From: Sinonovacula constricta
Lineage: Eukaryota > Mollusca > Bivalvia > Cardiida > Solecurtidae
Assembly: GCA_007844125.1 (NCBI GenBank)
Contig: CM017568.1
Location: 3,196,547-3,260,546, forward strand
DNA length: 64,000 nt
Reading direction: 5' to 3'
The notes beneath the pieces were generated by a model that saw only the letters and a program-made list of their open reading frames with translations, searched no databases and was not told where the DNA came from. Every line of letters begins with the position of its first letter. The stretch's first letter is position 1. The position numbers were made by a program, and so were the translations under genes. Of the stretch, positions 14,855 to 25,740 are shown one piece after another.

Positions 14855-15144
14855 ATTTCATAGCTAATATTCATGGCATGAAAAATGGCATATAATATCT
14901 TGGTTAATACTTTTTTATAGAAGGCAGACATTTTAAATGCTTAATAAGGTTCAAATTTGAAACATTATACAATTTGTATTGACATTGCTTTACTTTTTGC
15001 CATAATGTTTTACAGGCTTCAAATGAATAATTTCATAGCTAATATTCATGGCATGAAAAATGGCATATAATATCTTCGTTAATACATTTTTATAGAAGGC
15101 AGACATTTTAAATGCTTAATAAGGTTCAAATTTGAAACATTATA
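14855..15144. repeat. Direct duplication of about 115 bp
   Basis: 14855-14969 is repeated at 15030-15144 (offset 175) with only a few changes. Within each copy TGCCATTTCAT and ATGAAAAATGGCA form an imperfect inverted repeat, so the unit may derive from a small hairpin element. No coding content. Confidence 0.9.
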
Positions 15145-18067
15145 ATCGTTTTATTACGCAGATTACATTGAATCACTCTTATATAACTATCCGGTTATGT
15201 GGGTCAGAAGAAACTAGTACAAATCTTCTTTCAAATTCTTGTCACATGAACACTTCAAACCAGACATATTGACATGGCAAATTGACATCAACTTATAAGC
15301 AACTCACAAAGAGCTCATTTTACTGAAGCTGAAGAGTATTCATTAGATTATGTAAATTGCACACTCTCTTAGGAGTAAAACTATATTACAGAATATCAAA
15401 TCCACTTGACTGAACTTACCACCATATGTCCGTTAATATATGCATCACGGACAATATGATTAATATAGACATATTATCTTACAAGCACCAGTTTATAAGC
15501 CTATATTGTTCTAGACACAAGTCATGTCCTGATCAATAATCTGGACACAAGTTTGGTTGGATCAACTGTTTGATACATATTAATAAAGACTTATAAATAT
15601 TGCTATCATAGCAAGGTGTAAAACAACTTAACAACTACAATCTGATATGTTAACAGTTAAACGTTTACTGGTATTATCGTCACCTTAATAGAACAGTTTT
15701 GTTTCTTGTGTGTCTTTTACAGGATCATGTATATATCAGTTGACACTATATGGCAGTAGCCGTACATTTATTTAATATAGAAAAATAGTTAGGTAAAAAG
15801 CGTATTAGTACTCTTAGAGCATTCTTTCAGTATTTACCTTCGACTGAATTATGTACATTCAAACGTATCAAAGTGAAGAGTCTGATATTTTATTGTTTGT
15901 TGTCCTTATCATTATTGTTGACTATTGAAATTTAACAAACAGACAAATAACCATTGTCTAGTCGTTTATCTTGTGAATGACATAAACACATATAAATGGA
16001 ACCATATCAATAAAGACTGATTTATAATACATATAGTTGAACAATATCTTTGCGTTAACAGAGAGCCTCGATGAAATTCAGCTTTTCATTGCATCTGGCC
16101 ACAAGTTCTTTCTTCGGGCGAATGCTATACATATCATGCATTTCAAAATCTTGACTGTAGCTTAAATGTTCAATAAAACTGATACATGCCAGTTATATTG
16201 TTCCAATGGTACTAAACAGTATACTGTTGTGTAAGATTATGATAAAAATTACAATCTTCTGTAAACATTTTAAAAACACACGTAGGTGCTGTTATTCAAG
16301 TGTTTGTGAGTGTGTTTTGTCAATGAAATCTTAGAATGTTCCTTTCAAGTTTATGTCGGCCATGCTTGAGTGAATGAGGGCCTGGGGAATCTGTGATTAA
16401 GTTATTTCCATCTGAATTGTAAACCTTGATAAGATCTCGCAAGGCTTTTATGCATTTCTTAGTCCAATGTAACAACATTATAGCTAAGAACCAATAAGAC
16501 AAGTTGCGGGCAAAGTTACCACATAAATATCACCAGGAATGTGACAGTTAGATTGACCTACAGTCAACGTTGCCGTCTTATTATGTATAATGTTATCGTA
16601 TGCATAATGTCATCATGTAATTGTGACTGTTTAAACGATGCTTCAACTTTTTAAAATACGGCCATCATTATTTGTAAGTTCTTCTTTTATCTTAGTATTA
16701 GAACTATTATAATAAAGAATTAAGTGAATCATTTTCATCAACCAAACTATGTATTTCAATACTACTAAGGTGTTACCCTCATGCATGTTGGAGAAAAGGA
16801 AAACCATCGCAAGTAATGTAAATATTGTTAACTTTTATTTCTTCAGATGTACGTACAATAATAGGATAATGAGTATAAGGATGACGAATTAGAAGTTCTT
16901 GCTGTTTCAGTTTACTGTAATGTGAAGTATTGTTTGAAGTAGATGTGTTCTTCGTTATCAGTAACCTATTTTGCAATGTAAAAAATGCACGCATTGTTTT
17001 CGATTTCAACAAAGTTGTGATATGAAATATTCATCCTGTATTCTGTACAAATTATTACAGCCGTATAAAATATCTAAAACTTGCTCGTGGCATTATCCTC
17101 GTATAGAAACAGAAACCATGCTCGTCATAAATGTCAAGAAAATGGCAATAAACAACATTTGCACTTGTCTTGATATCGGTTTCTGTTTTGTCTTAACGTA
17201 TTGATAGGGCTCTGCATGTTTAATTTACATTAATATTCGCTAATTTCCACGTCTTTATATCAATATTTCACCAAGAATTAAATACATAATGCTAATATCG
17301 AAAATTTACTATAATATTTAACATATTTGCGATATTCAATGAAAACGCTGTTGTTGTTTTATCGTGTTTTTTCTCATATTTGCTTATTGACACACTCCAC
17401 CAAAACAGTATGTGAAACACGAAAACTTTTTCATTTTCATAAAAAAAGAAAACTTTCTTATAATATCTGTGATCTGTAGAATACTAAATGTTATATCGTG
17501 AAAGTAAACATGTAATTGGTGGCGAATTGATGCATTTCACTTCCACCCACGCCCTCCCCCAAAATCTGTTAAGATAACATTAGCTGGTATCATAAAAACT
17601 GCATGTACTTTGTCGTCATCAGATAACTTACGTGAATGGTGACGAGAATATGCCACAATATTAATTTCATAAATGTTCATACTAATAAATAGCAGGTTCT
17701 ATTGTGCTACATTTCTAAAGAAATAATCTCATATTGCGATGTATAATAAGCTTAATAAGCTAACAATCTCAGTAAAAATGTGCAACTTTATGTAGGCTAA
17801 CATGTTCATTGCATAAACAATTTGTGAATTTGAAATATATAGATCTGCTAATCTAGAGAGAAGAAAGAATATACATTGTATAGTGATTTCCATATGTCTA
17901 CAAATACAATTACAAAACCATGTTGGTTTTTGTGTAAATAAATAAGTTTAAATTCTAACCTCTGTTTTATCATATGAACATAAGGAGGATAATACTTTCA
18001 CAGCACTCAACGTATAAACAGTACAATGTTGTATATTTTTCGTAACCTTAACAATATTGAACAATTA

Positions 18068-18094
18068 TTTATTCAAAAATTTAAAATATTTATT
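18068..18094 (-). promoter_or_regulatory. Candidate polyadenylation signals
   Basis: On the minus strand two AATAAA hexamers (18094-18089 and 18073-18068) lie within 30 bases of the TGA stop of the membrane glycoprotein. They would give a very short 3' UTR. In DNA this AT-rich such hexamers occur often by chance, so position is the main support. Confidence 0.4.
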
Positions 18095-18097
18095 TTT

Positions 18098-19437
18098 TCA
18101 ATAATATGACACAAATGGCCGAATTCTAGTATTTCGAATTTGCTTTCGTCTTGAGAAAAATTCAATAAGAAAGAAGATGACTATCACCAAAATCACGGCA
18201 ATAAATGCTGACACTAGGCTTACGATGATCGCCATCAAACTTTTGCCATCTGGGAGACCGTCCAAGTCCCCACCAGAGTCCATCGTGTCGTGCAAGTACG
18301 GTGGGTTGCGGCCGCGTGACTGCCAGTCCTTCAATATCTGCTTGTAAATTCCCTTTTCATCTGAATGAACTAAATTTACAACTGCGACAAAATCAGAATT
18401 TGGGCGTGTGGACAGCAATTTGCTTGTTGTTTTTCGCATATTGGACTTGATACCCTGTGTAGTTGCATATTTGTTCAAGTTCAATTTGTCTGTAGATTCA
18501 TGACCATTTGACGATGTGTTTGATATTAATTCAACCAAACTTGTTGCACTTTTTGTATCCGAATTGCTTGAGACAATTTGATTATTCGAAAGAGTAGTTA
18601 GATTTTCATAAAAATGTGTGTGATTAAATATGTCTGTTCTGTTTTCAAACACTACTTGTGGAGCATTATATTTACCAACATCTGTTACATTGCGTACTTT
18701 TTCAGTGTCATTAGCATTAAAGGCACTTGTAATGGTGGCTGATGAGTTAAAAGATAAATTAAATATGTGAAGTGACGCAAGTGTCCTCGAGTCAGTGTGC
18801 TTATTTTTCGTGGAACTTGGCACCATATCTGTCGGCTGTTCATTTTTCTGACTTCGCTTTTGCAGAACAGAGTTTAAAATATTTGAACTGTATGCAGGTA
18901 TGTTTACATTTTCAGTCAGTTCAAAGTTATGTTTAATCATGGCACAGGATCGCGAAACTCTGCAACCAGGTTGCAGTTTGTAGACATCTTTTAATGGTGA
19001 TTTAAATGACGACAGAGTCCAGTTTTCTTTCCCAGACGTGGTAACAATCGTGGGAGCAATGGCGATGTGGTTCATTGTGTACAAGGATTGAACCTTTAAC
19101 GTATTGTCTGTAAGATTCTGACATAAAATAATAAAGAATTCATCCTTAGAAGAGTAAAACAAAAGATTTGTTTGTACAAACAGTTTGTTTGTTTGATAAC
19201 CCTCGTTGACATTGTTTTCTGTTTGTTTGGATAAAACGTTATGCAAGTCGTTGGGCACAAAACACTCATAAGACTCGATGAACTTTTGATCTTCAACGGA
19301 AATTCCAAATGTATAGCTACTCGAAAAATATAAATGTGAATGACTTTCAATCTTCAACCGAACAGTATCATTTTCAGTCAAGTCGAATTCTTCGGTCAAA
19401 TGGTCTCGAAACAGGATGAAATGTCCAGTTTGACGCG
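18098..19437 (-). CDS. Terminal exon: glycosylated stalk, transmembrane segment, short tail
   Basis: This is the longest open frame in the window, about 446 residues from a CAG acceptor (19440-19438) to a TGA at 18098-18100. The acceptor leaves a phase-1 start, matching the donor of the upstream exon. The first ~190 residues form an ectodomain with four cysteines (in ECF, LCQ, GCR and SCA contexts). Next comes a low-complexity Ser/Thr/Asn-rich stalk. More than ten N-X-S/T sequons (NLT, NDT, NWT, NSS, NRT, NHT, NTS and others) indicate heavy N-glycosylation. A 29-residue hydrophobic segment (about 18155-18241) rich in I, V, L and F is followed by a basic SRRK stop-transfer motif and a tail ending SYY. 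This is type I membrane topology. I do not recognise the family. That 450 codons stay open in AT-rich DNA argues for real or recent coding function. Confidence 0.85.
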
Positions 19438-22400
19438 CTGAAAAGCAAGACAACCCGTATAGTTGTGTGTATTATCGATAAATCCTGTAAATTACATTCT
19501 TTTGTTGTGATTCTTTTCATAGAATAAATCATACGAGTCCTAAAATTGAAATGATTATTTCCTAGACAGTGAGCAGTCGATATGGATCTGTATAACTTAT
19601 AGGATTTTTTCTTAAAGAACCATCAACAAATTATGTAAAACTAAATACATGTATTGCTTATTTAGCTTTCATCTATTCACGTTTTTTGCTTCCAAAACTG
19701 ATTTAATCAATTTAACAGTTGTCGTTATGTTACCAACACAAAAGGTCTTGATCAAAAGTAGTGTTTGACTAGTTATTTTATAATAAGCACCTTTTAATAA
19801 ACCCATATAGTTTCATCTGAGTATAGCTTACATGCAATCATCTTCTTACATTGTCTTAATTGCTACAAACTTGAAATATGATTCACGTAGACAATAAATA
19901 AGCCTTCGCTTTGTGTCAGCTTCATGAGACAAAGGGTGCCTAATGAGGATTGAATCACGTCAGAAAATATCTCATCCATGTGACCAATTCCCTGTTGTAA
20001 TGGTTCGAAAATACTTACCAGTGAAAGACAGACTTTCAAATACTTCACCATTATTATGAACAACGACCATTTTCGTCCCCAAATGACCAGATGATATCGG
20101 CTGTGTTCCTTCAACCTCCGGGCGGATTATGTATGGCTTTGAAGCTGACCGGTCTGAACCAATTAGAATGTTGGAAGAGAACGGAGACGGGGTAATTTGT
20201 GGAAATGTCAAATCTACTCTCGTCTGAAACATCATTTATAACAAATCCCTCAATGCCGTTTAATTTCCTTTGATTGCAATTCATTTCTCCTGAGATTTCT
20301 GTTGAATGTTCGGTAAGATTGGGAAATATATTTTCCACAGTCGCCTGTCCAAAATAACACTGTGTGAGGGTTGTGTTGGCTTTATATGGATATACAAGCA
20401 GATCTTTACTCGTAATTTCGGAGGCATTGTGCGAAAGGGCTGTAAGGAGGGTTGTCGAGAAGGATGTGATAAACGTCGTCTGTTGTGGAAGAATACACAA
20501 ACTATTAAATAAAGGAACCATGACCACTATCTGTTCCTCTGAAGAAAGACACAGGCCTGAAAAAGAGAATAAAAGCCAATAGTTTCATATTACTGACAAA
20601 AACTAGAAAGCCTATTTCCATCTTAGTATTTATGTCAATAACTGTCAAGAATGCTTTGTGTTTGTCAACTGCGTAGCTGCACATTTTACTTCAATAAAAC
20701 AATTATCCTGTAATTGTTCGTAACTTACATAAACAATACCATAACTTAGTGTTGTTGTTTTTCTTCAGTTGAGAATAGTTTTATGAAATGAACTCGTTTC
20801 GTTTCTATAATATTAAATAAGCATAGATTTAATATCGGTTTTGTTCGAAAAACACGCTTGACTGCCATAGTTAGCAAAGCCAATCCAGCCAAATCTGAGA
20901 TCAATTTTGTTATCTGCCCGAGATTTTACTTTGCACACAAATCTTAAGGTTATCAAATTATCATTGACTCAAACGACGGTTAAAATGCATAAAACTATCA
21001 ATTATACTTTAATATGGGCATACAATTTAAAATTACAGTGTTTATAGTTTGGGCAACAGCCAAATAACTGTATTTATTCACGTAGTACAATAATGACTTG
21101 ACATTATGGATATAAACTTAAAAAGTACCTTTCTTTTCGCTGATCAAAATGAACAATATGACTATAAATGGCTATAAATACCTTGTGCCACATCCAGAGT
21201 AGTGTTTCCTTCTTGTTCATTTAGCGTATACCGGCTCTCTTGCCCAACAATGTACCTCCCAACAATTTGACGTTCCTGTAATGTTTCCACAGTAACGGAG
21301 GCATTCCCACTATCCGGCAAAACCAGTACATCGTCAAGAGTGTATGGCCAATCCGGAAACACGGGGAGTGGGTATATGCAGCCTGCGTAAATATGAATAA
21401 AAAGCAAACAGGCACCATACGAAAAATGTTGTGCAATTGCTACGTTTGATTTTAAATAGTTTAATTGTCAATTATGTATTTTTATGCATCCGTATATAAC
21501 AACTCAGTTATCGCATTAAAGGTATAATATTTACTCATAGTTTTTTTATTGTGAAATATTTTGAATAGGGTCATTCATGAGCTGATATGATAATAAAGCA
21601 ACAACTATACAAATTTACTTATCATCCATTCGGTTCATAAAACAACATGCGGGTCTTTATATATATATATATTATCAACAATTATATTAAACATACCTGA
21701 CGACAGACCAGAAAGTCCGATAACGTAGCATAAAGTCGCATGAACTACTGAAAGATAAATATTGCTGCATCATTATGTGTATCTGATACAACTAAACTGC
21801 GTAAAAATATTTGTATTTGTCTTAGAATCTTTTCTAAGAAAAAAATATGTGATAAAAATAAATACAAATTACGTTGAAATACCTTAACCATTATGCATCA
21901 TGCTAACTTAGTTTTGAATTTAGCATGTTTGTGTACATTTGCAATCATTTTATCTTTGTTTACATCTGAGAAATGTTTATTCATGAAGCAATATTGATGC
22001 ACATATTTCATAATAATCGGCGAATGATGAAAGTCATTCGACAATTCTCCATTGAAGAACTGAAAATGATTTTCAGGCTAATTTTGCATGACCATTTTAA
22101 TATCAACTATGTGTTTTGAAGATTGTTTAATTACTTGATGTGAAGCATACAACATGTACAATGTCATCCGTCAGTAACTTTCTAACCTAGCCTCTCTTTT
22201 TCATTAGTATGCTTTGCTGCACATTTACGAATTATTCTTTTGTCGTTCATATAAAAAAAGTTAAAGAACCACCATTTCAAAATTTTGCTATTGTACCAAA
22301 TGAGCGCAAAAGTATTTCATTAGCAAGGAGATATAGTGTCTATTGTCATGAATGCAAAATAAACTTCAAGTAATAATTTGATAATGAAGTAGTATTATAT

Positions 22401-22503
22401 ATATAATGATAGCCTCGATGATACCAACCGTAATTGGTTTGCAGCTGTCCAAGCACACCAATCATGTTTCTTCTGCAATCATCGTCAGTCTGCTTACAAC
22501 AAT
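18098..22503 (-). CDS. Multi-exon type I membrane glycoprotein gene (family unassigned)
   Basis: I infer a spliced minus-strand gene with exons, 5' to 3', at 22503-22429, 21747-21697, 21382-21182, 20556-20019 and 19437-18098. All inferred junctions are GT-AG and phase 1, so exons are symmetric as in shuffled extracellular modules. Spliced, they give roughly 730 residues: a Cys-rich start, glycosylated ectodomain modules, a Ser/Thr/Asn-rich stalk, one membrane span and an 18-residue basic tail. No clear signal-peptide exon was found upstream of 22503, so the 5' end is incomplete. The 20019-20556 exon is not a multiple of three and breaks the frame, so the locus may be a pseudogene. Parts of that exon (short PVSV and LGTK motifs) vaguely recall the IgGFc-binding N-terminal domain found in many invertebrate secreted proteins. 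That is a guess needing a profile search. The role is unknown; a cell-surface recognition or adhesion protein would fit the architecture. Confidence 0.6.
20019..20556 (-). CDS. Ectodomain exon with a net frame discontinuity
   Basis: Bounded by a good acceptor (TTTTTCAG before 20556) and a consensus donor (G|GTAAGT after 20019). Entering in phase 1, the frame stays open through three sequons (NAS, NTT, NLT) and three or four cysteines, to a segment reading NYPVSVLFQHSNWFR, then stops near 20111. The neighbouring frame is open from about 20235 down to the donor, includes GHLGTKMVVVHNNGE, and exits in phase 1 as the next exon needs. The length of 538 nt is one more than a multiple of three, so a single-base gain (or two-base loss) is implied. 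The copy at 5.9 kb reads from NYPVSV through to GHLGGK in one frame, suggesting where the break lies (about 20110-20140). Possible explanations are a disabling mutation, a sequencing error or an unseen micro-intron. Confidence 0.65.
21182..21382 (-). CDS. Ectodomain exon, 67 residues
   Basis: A 201-nt symmetric phase 1-1 exon with acceptor ...TTACGCAG before 21382 and donor AAG|GTATTT after 21182. It encodes a segment starting CIYPLPVFPDWPYTLDDVL, with two sequons (NAS, NTT) and a single cysteine next to the splice junction. Coding support is an open frame flanked by correctly phased splice sites and its position between two better supported exons. I found no copy of this exon near the decayed paralogues at 6, 35 or 40 kb. 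The family is not recognised. Confidence 0.6.
21697..21747 (-). CDS. Candidate 51-nt micro-exon
   Basis: A short segment between TATCTTTCAG (before 21747) and TCAG|GTATGT (after 21697). Read in phase 1 it gives VVHATLCYVIGLSGLSS and joins the next exon in frame. It is hydrophobic enough to be the end of a signal peptide, in which case the gene would start here rather than at 22503. No in-frame ATG precedes it without a stop, so it would have to be internal or preceded by another exon. Support is splice-site geometry only. Confidence 0.35.
22429..22503 (-). CDS. Candidate Cys-rich 5' exon
   Basis: A 75-nt phase 1-1 segment with acceptor GTTTTGCAG before 22503 and a weak donor (ACG|GTTGGT) after 22429. 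An alternative donor is TTG|GTATCA four bases further on. It encodes CCKQTDDDCRRNMIGVLG followed by a short tail. The main support is a homologous segment at 41995-42075 on the same strand, which keeps the DCxRN and GVxG pattern. This conservation is on the minus-strand reading; the plus-strand open frame here is a shadow. The first exon with ATG and signal peptide was not found. Confidence 0.5.
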
Positions 22504-25017
22504 CTGCAAAACACAACAGTTGATATTTGAAGACAGATTGTTTTATGGCATATATTTATTTGTATTAACTAGAGTAATTAAATCACCAAACCATCCATAT
22601 GTAGTGGTTATTTATCTTCACCTGCCGTAGAATCACTCTTCTTGTTTTATGACTGTTGGTTGTTGGGTTTTGTATTGGGTCGCCAAGAACGGATACCGTA
22701 TATTTATAATTGGTTTTGAAAATGCCTAAGGACAACTTTAAGAAGAAGTTGTATTTTTAAACAGGAAATTATTATTTTTTCAGCTGTTAAAGACACAGTG
22801 TTAAATTCATACCATTTGTTTATTTCTTTTGTTGTGTCTTCTAAAGAACGACTACATATAATCAATAAAATAATAGGAACTATGAAAAAGTAGCAAGTAA
22901 ACTTTTACGCGTATCGTAAAATTCTTATTTTCGAAATGCAGGACTGCACTACTTTGACCACAATCTCTTAAGTGCAATATTTATGGTTAAATCATTTTTT
23001 ACCTTTTTCATAATCAGTAATCGCAGTTTTTGGTGGTATTTTATTACAACAGAAAAACTTTTGGGGGCGATTCGCGCAATAACAGCTTAGTGAATATTAC
23101 AACAGTAAGTGGTGGTGTGTTTGATTTAGGTTTGGACAGACTGCACCAATTAACAAGCACATTTGTTGGAACACTTTGATAGACAGATGTGTAAAATTTG
23201 CTCGGTAATTAAGGTTTGTTAAAATTCAAACTTCATGGTTTTGCTGTGGTCTTGAAGAATATTACTTTCGAGATATATTGTGAATAAAAAAGATCATATA
23301 AATTCAATGTTTCTGTTGCGTGTTGTAAAGAGTTTCGTTAAGGCGGATGTTGGTGACTTCTTACCATTTCAAAGTCGTACCACGATTATATTTTTAGAGA
23401 CTTTGTACGGCATTTGTTGAGTAGGTGTTGTTCAAAGATGTTGTGTTTCCCTAGGAATAAAAAAAGTCCTATTCACACTTATAAGTTTACTTGGTTCACA
23501 ACATAAGCTTTTTTTAAAAATTATTCCACAAATGAACAAAATGAAAGTGGTGCTAAATACTACTATAGTAAATATACGTAGCTTTCTGATATATGATTTC
23601 CGGCGACTTTCATCAACTTTTTCTTGTAATATGATATATATTTTATCTTATATTTACAGTAAGTAAATATTTCATCTATGTGTTTGTCTTTATTTATACA
23701 GTCGTCCTATTTTTTTTCTTTTTATGATAGAATATTTAAAAATGTAAACAGAAACATTATAATAATAAAGCGCGTTTTATGGTAAAGACTTTTGAGTGTC
23801 AAACGTTACACGTTGTAATTGACTGTTTATTTACTTTTCTGAATGTATACAATAGTATTTTATTTTGTGCATTCAAAAGTATGAAGCTTCTTTGTTATTT
23901 ATTAAATTTTGTACAAAAGACAAAAATAAAGACCAACAGTTTCCGCCTAGAATGATTAGTTGATTAAAGAACCGTCTGGGGTGCTTAAACCTGGTTTACG
24001 GGGGGCTCCAAGTTAGCACTTTCTAAAGGTCTTTTTCTCAAATAGAGCAGAAAATATCACATCAGCGTGTGGAAACTAGTAGTAAGCGCCTGCATCGAGA
24101 ATTCATAACTGAGCGAATAATACATTGTATAAGCAACTTAACAATAAATACTATTAACAATGCATCTGTATGTATTCTATGGCCATATATATACAAGAGC
24201 GAAATTTTATAATGCAAGATGATACCGTTAGTCGTAATGTACTTTGTTGTAATATCATTGCCAAGGACTTAACCTAGTTCACATTATCCTTTTGTTTTGG
24301 ACTTTAGTTTGCAACCAAATACTTTGCCAGACAGATAAGACAGCGACAATAAAGATACAATAACGGAATAATGTTTTCTTCCCTTGTTGTCATAGCAATA
24401 CTTGCGAAACCTATATTTAGAATATCGTGAATTATATTGAACATTATACTAAAGGTGAATCTAGATATCTATGTACTGTAAGTAACAGTCTAATCTTAAG
24501 TTCTTTAGAAAAGTGTTAATTTTTGTTTCCTTATATGTGAAACCAACTATAGTTCACAAAAATAAGACACCATGCCTTTTAATGCAGTTGTAACTGAACA
24601 ACAGAAATTTGTAAAATGTGGATGTTCTCGAATCTTTATTTAAAGGTTTGTAGGAATATAAAATTGTGGTTGAAATAGAAATAAACATTAACCTATAAGT
24701 AAAAGGGGCTAAGTAAAATACGCCAGTTAATATTAAACAGAACTTCAAACGATATGTTTCCATTACGCAACATAATATGAGTTCATTAATTGCAGAATTA
24801 ATTGCCATATCATGTCATGTTAATGTTAAACATAATGAGATAACTCAAGCTAAGGTGTGTATTACTATATTCTAAAACTGAACTAAAAACACCAAAACCC
24901 TTCAAATCAAAATCCATTAAACCAATTAAACCTGAATAAATCTATGTAAAAATACAATATAAGCAAGTTTTACTTGTGTATTTAATTGGAAGTGCATATT
25001 TGTAACTTCTCCGACTT

Positions 25018-25080
25018 CATGGTCACTCCGCGCATGGGTTCGAGTCCCGATCTGAGCAAAGGACTTAATATGGTTCTACC
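25018..25080 (+). mobile_element. Possible SINE head fragment
   Basis: An isolated B-box-like GGGTTCGAGTCCC (about 25037) preceded by TGGTCACTCCGCGCA. It is too short to assign to a family. It could be a tRNA-pseudogene remnant. Confidence 0.3.
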
Positions 25081-25670
25081 CAGATCAATATTCGCCCAAA
25101 TACTAGCTTCGCTATTATTTCAATTAATTGTGAAGCTGTATGACCTTTCAAAGCAAAACAAATGTATATTGTATATAATAAAACATAGATAAATAATGGT
25201 GTCATCATAAGTTGATTCTATACAAATAATACACTTCTATATTTTACTTGAAATCTTTCCCGAGGTTAATCCAAGAACTGAAAATCAAGACAAACCCATT
25301 AACGATGTTTTAAACAAAACCGTATTTAAAACACCGACTTCCAATAGCTAAATATTCATCTATTGAAGCACTTCATTCAACTGTATCTCCCTAATAACAA
25401 GAACACACCATTTACGACCATCCATTGTCATACAGCATAGTTGTTATCCGGGCAGCGAATGGGGACGTTCACGACTGTTGCTTAAATTCAACTGATTCTG
25501 CTACGAAGCTGCTTAGCCTGCTTAGCTCAGAATTTCACCAATTGATTTTGCTGAAGTGAATATCATCCAGCGACAGCAGCGATCTTTATGTCGAGTATAT
25601 TAATGCTTAAGGGATTTGCTCTTTGAAAATGTTCGGTTTTCAATGAAAGGCTGAACAATTTAGTGCCTAT

Positions 25671-25740
25671 TTTACATTACTCAATGTAACGAAATGATTT
25701 CCTACCTTTTTATATTACGCAATGTAACGAAATGCTTCCT
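25671..25740. repeat. Two-copy ~35-bp direct repeat
   Basis: CAATGTAACGAAATG occurs twice in similar 30-33 base contexts (25671-25703 and 25711-25740). Each has a near-palindromic TTACATTACTCAATGTAA-like core. Confidence 0.8.

Larger units (their letters stand above)
6275..18060. other. Long gene-poor stretch
   Basis: It holds the low-complexity tract at 6940-7045, the SINE remnant at 7824 and the duplication at 14855-15144. At 12130-12400 both strands are open for about 75-80 codons, but neither reading is recognisable. Nothing else is supported. Confidence 0.6.

Noticed and set aside
19863..20114. Extra exon just downstream of the 20-kb exon
   Set aside because: The frame is open and preceded by a CAG, but the intron from the strong donor at 20018 would be only about 30 bases, too short to splice.
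22406..22630. Plus-strand 74-codon frame
   Set aside because: Conservation with 42.0 kb follows the minus-strand reading (DCxRN, GVxG); the plus frame is a shadow.
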